DNA of 64,000 nucleotides from Nocardia sp. NBC_00403 (GTDB lineage: Bacteria; Actinomycetota; Actinomycetes; Mycobacteriales; Mycobacteriaceae), in the NCBI RefSeq assembly GCF_036046055.1, contig NZ_CP107939.1, positions 1,612,001 through 1,676,000 on the forward strand, given 5' to 3'. This document shows positions 61,372 through 64,000 of the stretch, piece by piece; the stretch's first letter is position 1; each line of letters starts with the position of its first letter. Position numbers and translations under genes: made by a program. The notes under the pieces were generated by a model. That model did no database searches, was not told where the DNA came from, and saw only the letters and a list, made by a program, of their open reading frames with translations.

Positions 61372-62987
61372 TTGGTGTCTCCCTTGAGCTTCAGCAGGGC
61401 CGGAATGTCGATGCGGCGCAGGCCGCGGGCGCCCGCGGCGCGCATCGCGCCGACCGCGAACAGCAGCTTGGGCATCTGGTACGGGAACCAGAGCAACTCC
61501 TTCTGCGGGGTCGGCAGGATCGGCTTGGTGATCGCCTGCTGGCGGCAGTACTTGCGGACGCCGTTCGCACCGCCCCAGCGTGCCCCGACACCGGACTGCC
61601 CCCAGCCGCCCATCGGCAGGGCGAAGTTGAACAGGTTGGAGAAGACATCGTTGATATTGACCGCACCCGCATTCAGCCGGCGTGCAACGCGTTCGCCGCG
61701 ATCCTTGTCGCCGGTCCATACCGAGGCGGACAAGCCGTAGACCGAGTCGTTGGCGAGCCGAACCGCCTCGGCCTCGTCGGCGACCTTCATCACCGGCAGC
61801 GTCGGACCGAAGGTCTCCTCGTTGATGCACGACATGGTGTGGTCGACATCGACGAGCACGGTCGGCTCGAAGAAGGTTCCGACGCCGGTGCGCTTGCCGC
61901 CGGTCAGCACCTTGGCGCCGGCCGCGACGGCCTCGTCGACATGGCGCTGCACGATCCGCACCTGGTTCTCGTTGGCGAGCGCGCCGACATCATGCTGGGG
62001 CTCGCGGCCGTCGAGGCCCTGGCGCAGGTCCTGCACCGCGGCGGTCAGCTTGGCGACGAAGGTGTCGTAGACCGGCGCTTCCACATACACCCGCTCCACC
62101 GAGATGCACACCTGGCCGGCATTGAACATGCCGCCGAAGGCGATGCCGTGCGCGGCCCGATCCAGGTCGGCGTCGGCAAGCACGATGGCCGGATCCTTGC
62201 CGCCCAGTTCCAGGCTGTAGGGGATCAGCCGCTCGACACAGGCCGCGGCGATCTTGCGGCCGGTGGCGGTCGAGCCGGTGAACTGGATGTAGTCGGCGTT
62301 ATCGACCACCGCGGCGCCGGTCGCGCCAGTCCCGGTGACCACGGCGAACACCGGCGGCGCACCGATCTCGGCCCAGCCGCGGGCCAGTTCGAGTGCGGAA
62401 AGCGGGGTCACCTCGGACGGCTTGAGGAGCACGGCGGCACCGGCCGCCAGCGCCGGAATCACGTCGATCACCGGCATGGCCAGCGGGAAGTTCCACGGCG
62501 TTATGACGCCGACGACCGGGTAGGGCTTGTACACCGTGGTGAGCTTCTTGACCCGGCCCAGCGGGCTGTGCGGCGAGGGGTGTTCGTCGGCGAGGAACTT
62601 CGCGGCGCGGCGCGCGTAATAGCCGGTCAGATCTACCGAGAACGCGGGATCGATGAGGGCGTCCACGCGCGGCTTGCTCGTCTCCGACTGCAACACATCG
62701 GCGAGGTGTTCGGTGTTGTCGAGCAGCCAGTCCTGCAGCTTCAGCAGCCATTGTTTGCGGCCGTCGGGGCCGATGGCCTCCCATTCCGGCTGATAGAGCC
62801 GAAGTTCGCGCACCTTGGCTGCGACCGCGTCCTTGTTCTGGTCGGGTACGGTGCCGACGACCTCGCCGGTACCGGGATTGCGCACCTCGATGACGGCCGG
62901 CTCGACCGCAGGCTCGACCTTCTTCGCGGGCGTCTTGCGTGCCGGGGCCTTCTTGGCCGCGCCGGTCGCGGATTCGGTGTTGGTCAC
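61368..62987 (-). CDS. Aldehyde dehydrogenase
   Basis: The 539-residue enzyme has the ALDH core: ITPWNFPLAMP, the base Glu in LELGGKDPAIV, the nucleophile Cys in GGMFNAGQVCISVERV, and EETFGPTLPV. The N-terminus carries a Lys/Ala/Pro-rich extension (AAKKAPARKTPAKK) and the C-terminus extends past the fold by about 50 residues. Its sequence is close to the succinic-semialdehyde/long-chain branch, but the substrate is not certain. It is translationally coupled to the SDR gene. Confidence 0.94.
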   Translation of the reverse strand: MTNTESATGAAKKAPARKTPAKKVEPAVEPAVIEVRNPGTGEVVGTVPDQNKDAVAAKVRELRLYQPEWEAIGPDGRKQWLLKLQDWLLDNTEHLADVLQSETSKPRVDALIDPAFSVDLTGYYARRAAKFLADEHPSPHSPLGRVKKLTTVYKPYPVVGVITPWNFPLAMPVIDVIPALAAGAAVLLKPSEVTPLSALELARGWAEIGAPPVFAVVTGTGATGAAVVDNADYIQFTGSTATGRKIAAACVERLIPYSLELGGKDPAIVLADADLDRAAHGIAFGGMFNAGQVCISVERVYVEAPVYDTFVAKLTAAVQDLRQGLDGREPQHDVGALANENQVRIVQRHVDEAVAAGAKVLTGGKRTGVGTFFEPTVLVDVDHTMSCINEETFGPTLPVMKVADEAEAVRLANDSVYGLSASVWTGDKDRGERVARRLNAGAVNINDVFSNLFNFALPMGGWGQSGVGARWGGANGVRKYCRQQAITKPILPTPQKELLWFPYQMPKLLFAVGAMRAAGARGLRRIDIPALLKLKGDTK

Positions 62988-63037
62988 TGCTGTTCTCCCA
63001 CTGACGTTGTGCTGTGCACCGCTGGCGAACGAATACT

Positions 63038-63051
63038 GTGAATCAGTTCAC
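63038..63051. promoter_or_regulatory. Palindrome between the ALDH and PucR-like genes
   Basis: GTGAA-TCAG-TTCAC is a perfect inverted repeat 51 bp before the ALDH start and 99 bp before the divergent PucR-like start. It is a candidate site for the PucR-like regulator. Confidence 0.4.
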
Positions 63052-63149
63052 TGACCTATGATCGTGGCACAAGTGTGCGGGACTTTCTTGGACCGATTTG
63101 TCAACGAATGCGGCAGAATTTGTTCTCGAGGCACAAATCGGAGGAAATC

Positions 63150-64000
63150 ATGACGTACAGCGCGCGAGCCAGGGCCGACGCGGTCGGGCCCAGCAGCGAA
63201 GTAGTACGCGACTGGCTCGTCGAATACGTATACGAAACGATGCGCAGCGAGGCGCTGGAACAGGTCGTCGACCGACTCGACGGCGCGATCGTCGCGCGCA
63301 TCCCGGAGCTATCCGATCGCGATATCCGCCGCGACCTCGCGGCGAGCACCCGCGCACACGCCAGGGTGGTACTGAGCGGACTCACCAGCGACACTTTCGA
63401 ATTCACCTTGCCCGAGGAGGCGCACGCATTCGCGCGCACGCTGGCCCGGCGCGGCTATGACCTGCGGCTGCTGCTGCGGACCTATCACGTGGGGCAGGAG
63501 GCGGTGCTCGAGTACATGACCGAGGCCATCGACAGGCGGACACCGCCACCAGAGATCGAGCGCGCGGTACTGCTGCGCCTGTTCGAGCGGTCGACCAGAT
63601 GGGTGAGCACCTCGGTGGAGATGCTCACCGACACCTACATGGAGGAGCGGGAGCGGGTGCTGCGCGCCGCCCTCAACCGGCGCACCGAAACCGTGCACGC
63701 CCTGCTGGCCGGTGACGAACCGGATGTCGAGCAGGCCTCGCTGCGCCTGGGCTACCGGCTCGGCCAGCAGCACCTTGCCTTCGTGCTATGGACCGACGAG
63801 CCCGCGGGCGGTGACGGTGAGACGAGTGGTCTGCTGGACCGGGTCGCCGCGCGGCTCGCGGTGGCCCTCGGCAGCGGCCGAGTCCTCAGCATGCCGTCGG
63901 GTGCCAGCGGGATGTGGGCGTGGGTCGGCCTCGACGATGAGCAGCACGCCGCGGAACTGGCCGCGCCGGGTCGGTTGGCGCGCATGACCGCGGGACTGGT
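63150..64000 (+). CDS. PucR/CdaR-like transcriptional regulator (3' end outside window)
   Basis: The frame from ATG 63150 follows GGAGG and stays open to the window edge (283 residues). It has the N-terminal helical region of PucR-type regulators (RDWLVEYVYETMRSEAL, TFEFTLPEEAHAFARTLARR) and RGYDLRLLLRTYHVGQEAVLEYM, then the start of a GGDEF-like CdaR domain (SLRLGYRLGQQHLAFVLWTD). The C-terminal helix-turn-helix lies outside the window. It is divergent from the ALDH-SDR operon and probably controls it. Confidence 0.85.
   Translation, partial: MTYSARARADAVGPSSEVVRDWLVEYVYETMRSEALEQVVDRLDGAIVARIPELSDRDIRRDLAASTRAHARVVLSGLTSDTFEFTLPEEAHAFARTLARRGYDLRLLLRTYHVGQEAVLEYMTEAIDRRTPPPEIERAVLLRLFERSTRWVSTSVEMLTDTYMEERERVLRAALNRRTETVHALLAGDEPDVEQASLRLGYRLGQQHLAFVLWTDEPAGGDGETSGLLDRVAARLAVALGSGRVLSMPSGASGMWAWVGLDDEQHAAELAAPGRLARMTAGL

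Overview
The window is high-GC actinobacterial chromosome, most likely from the mycolic-acid group and probably Nocardia or a close relative. Two blocks keep the gene order of Mycobacterium tuberculosis. The first (about 1-17.6 kb) matches Rv3662c-Rv3644c: Fic-like protein, HAD phosphatase, tad pilus genes, DUF1998 helicase, cspA, topA, holB-like gene, tRNA-Thr. The second (46.9-51.9 kb) matches Rv3628-Rv3624c: ppa, dacB, DUF2342 metalloprotease, tilS, hpt. Starts are often GTG, several look leaderless, and many neighbours overlap as ATGA, GTGA or TGATG. No phage, insertion sequence or CRISPR array was seen. The species call is inference.

Left arm (1-17.6 kb): a hydrolase and a divergent MarR regulator share two TTACATGTAA operators. 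The HAD phosphatase is flanked by two RNAs. On its 3' side is a candidate Ms1/MTS2823-type 6S-like RNA with promoter, terminator and an overlapping CRP-type site. On its 5' side is a clear 6C RNA. Two DnaA-box-like sequences precede the tadZ-tadA-tadB-tadC-pilin-tadE-tadG-like operon. A DUF1998 helicase, cspA, topA, a DinB protein, a gene broken by an in-frame stop, holB-like and tRNA-Thr(CGT) follow.

Variable stretch (17.6-22.8 kb): just downstream of the tRNA lie small secreted or membrane proteins, a RibD/DHFR-like enzyme beside a decayed HxlR regulator, a hydrolase with a dense operator region, and a glyoxalase fragment. This looks like a worn accessory region.

Middle (22.8-43.1 kb): a Pls/PosA-type NRPS with a lysine-like specificity code is translationally coupled to an M1 aminopeptidase. 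Two MarR-regulated DHA2 exporters, a LysE exporter, a SAM-IV riboswitch upstream of a cysteine desulfurase-like enzyme, a Uma2 protein, a flavin reductase, a YbaK deacylase, a dienoyl-CoA isomerase-like crotonase, a histidine kinase/response regulator pair and two exported serine hydrolases follow.

Right arm (43.1-64 kb): a small Tyr/Trp-rich secreted protein and a SARP/AfsR-type regulator precede the ppa-hpt block. Then comes an overlapping three-gene unit: a membrane Ser/Thr kinase, a paralogous membrane pseudokinase (VAIK Lys to Arg, HRD Asp to Ala, DFG to DFA) and a cyclase-family hydrolase. An amidase, a LysR regulator with a palindromic operator, an aldehyde dehydrogenase/SDR pair and a PucR-like regulator (cut by the window end) complete it. 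The kinase/pseudokinase/cyclase unit is the best candidate for an undescribed signalling system.
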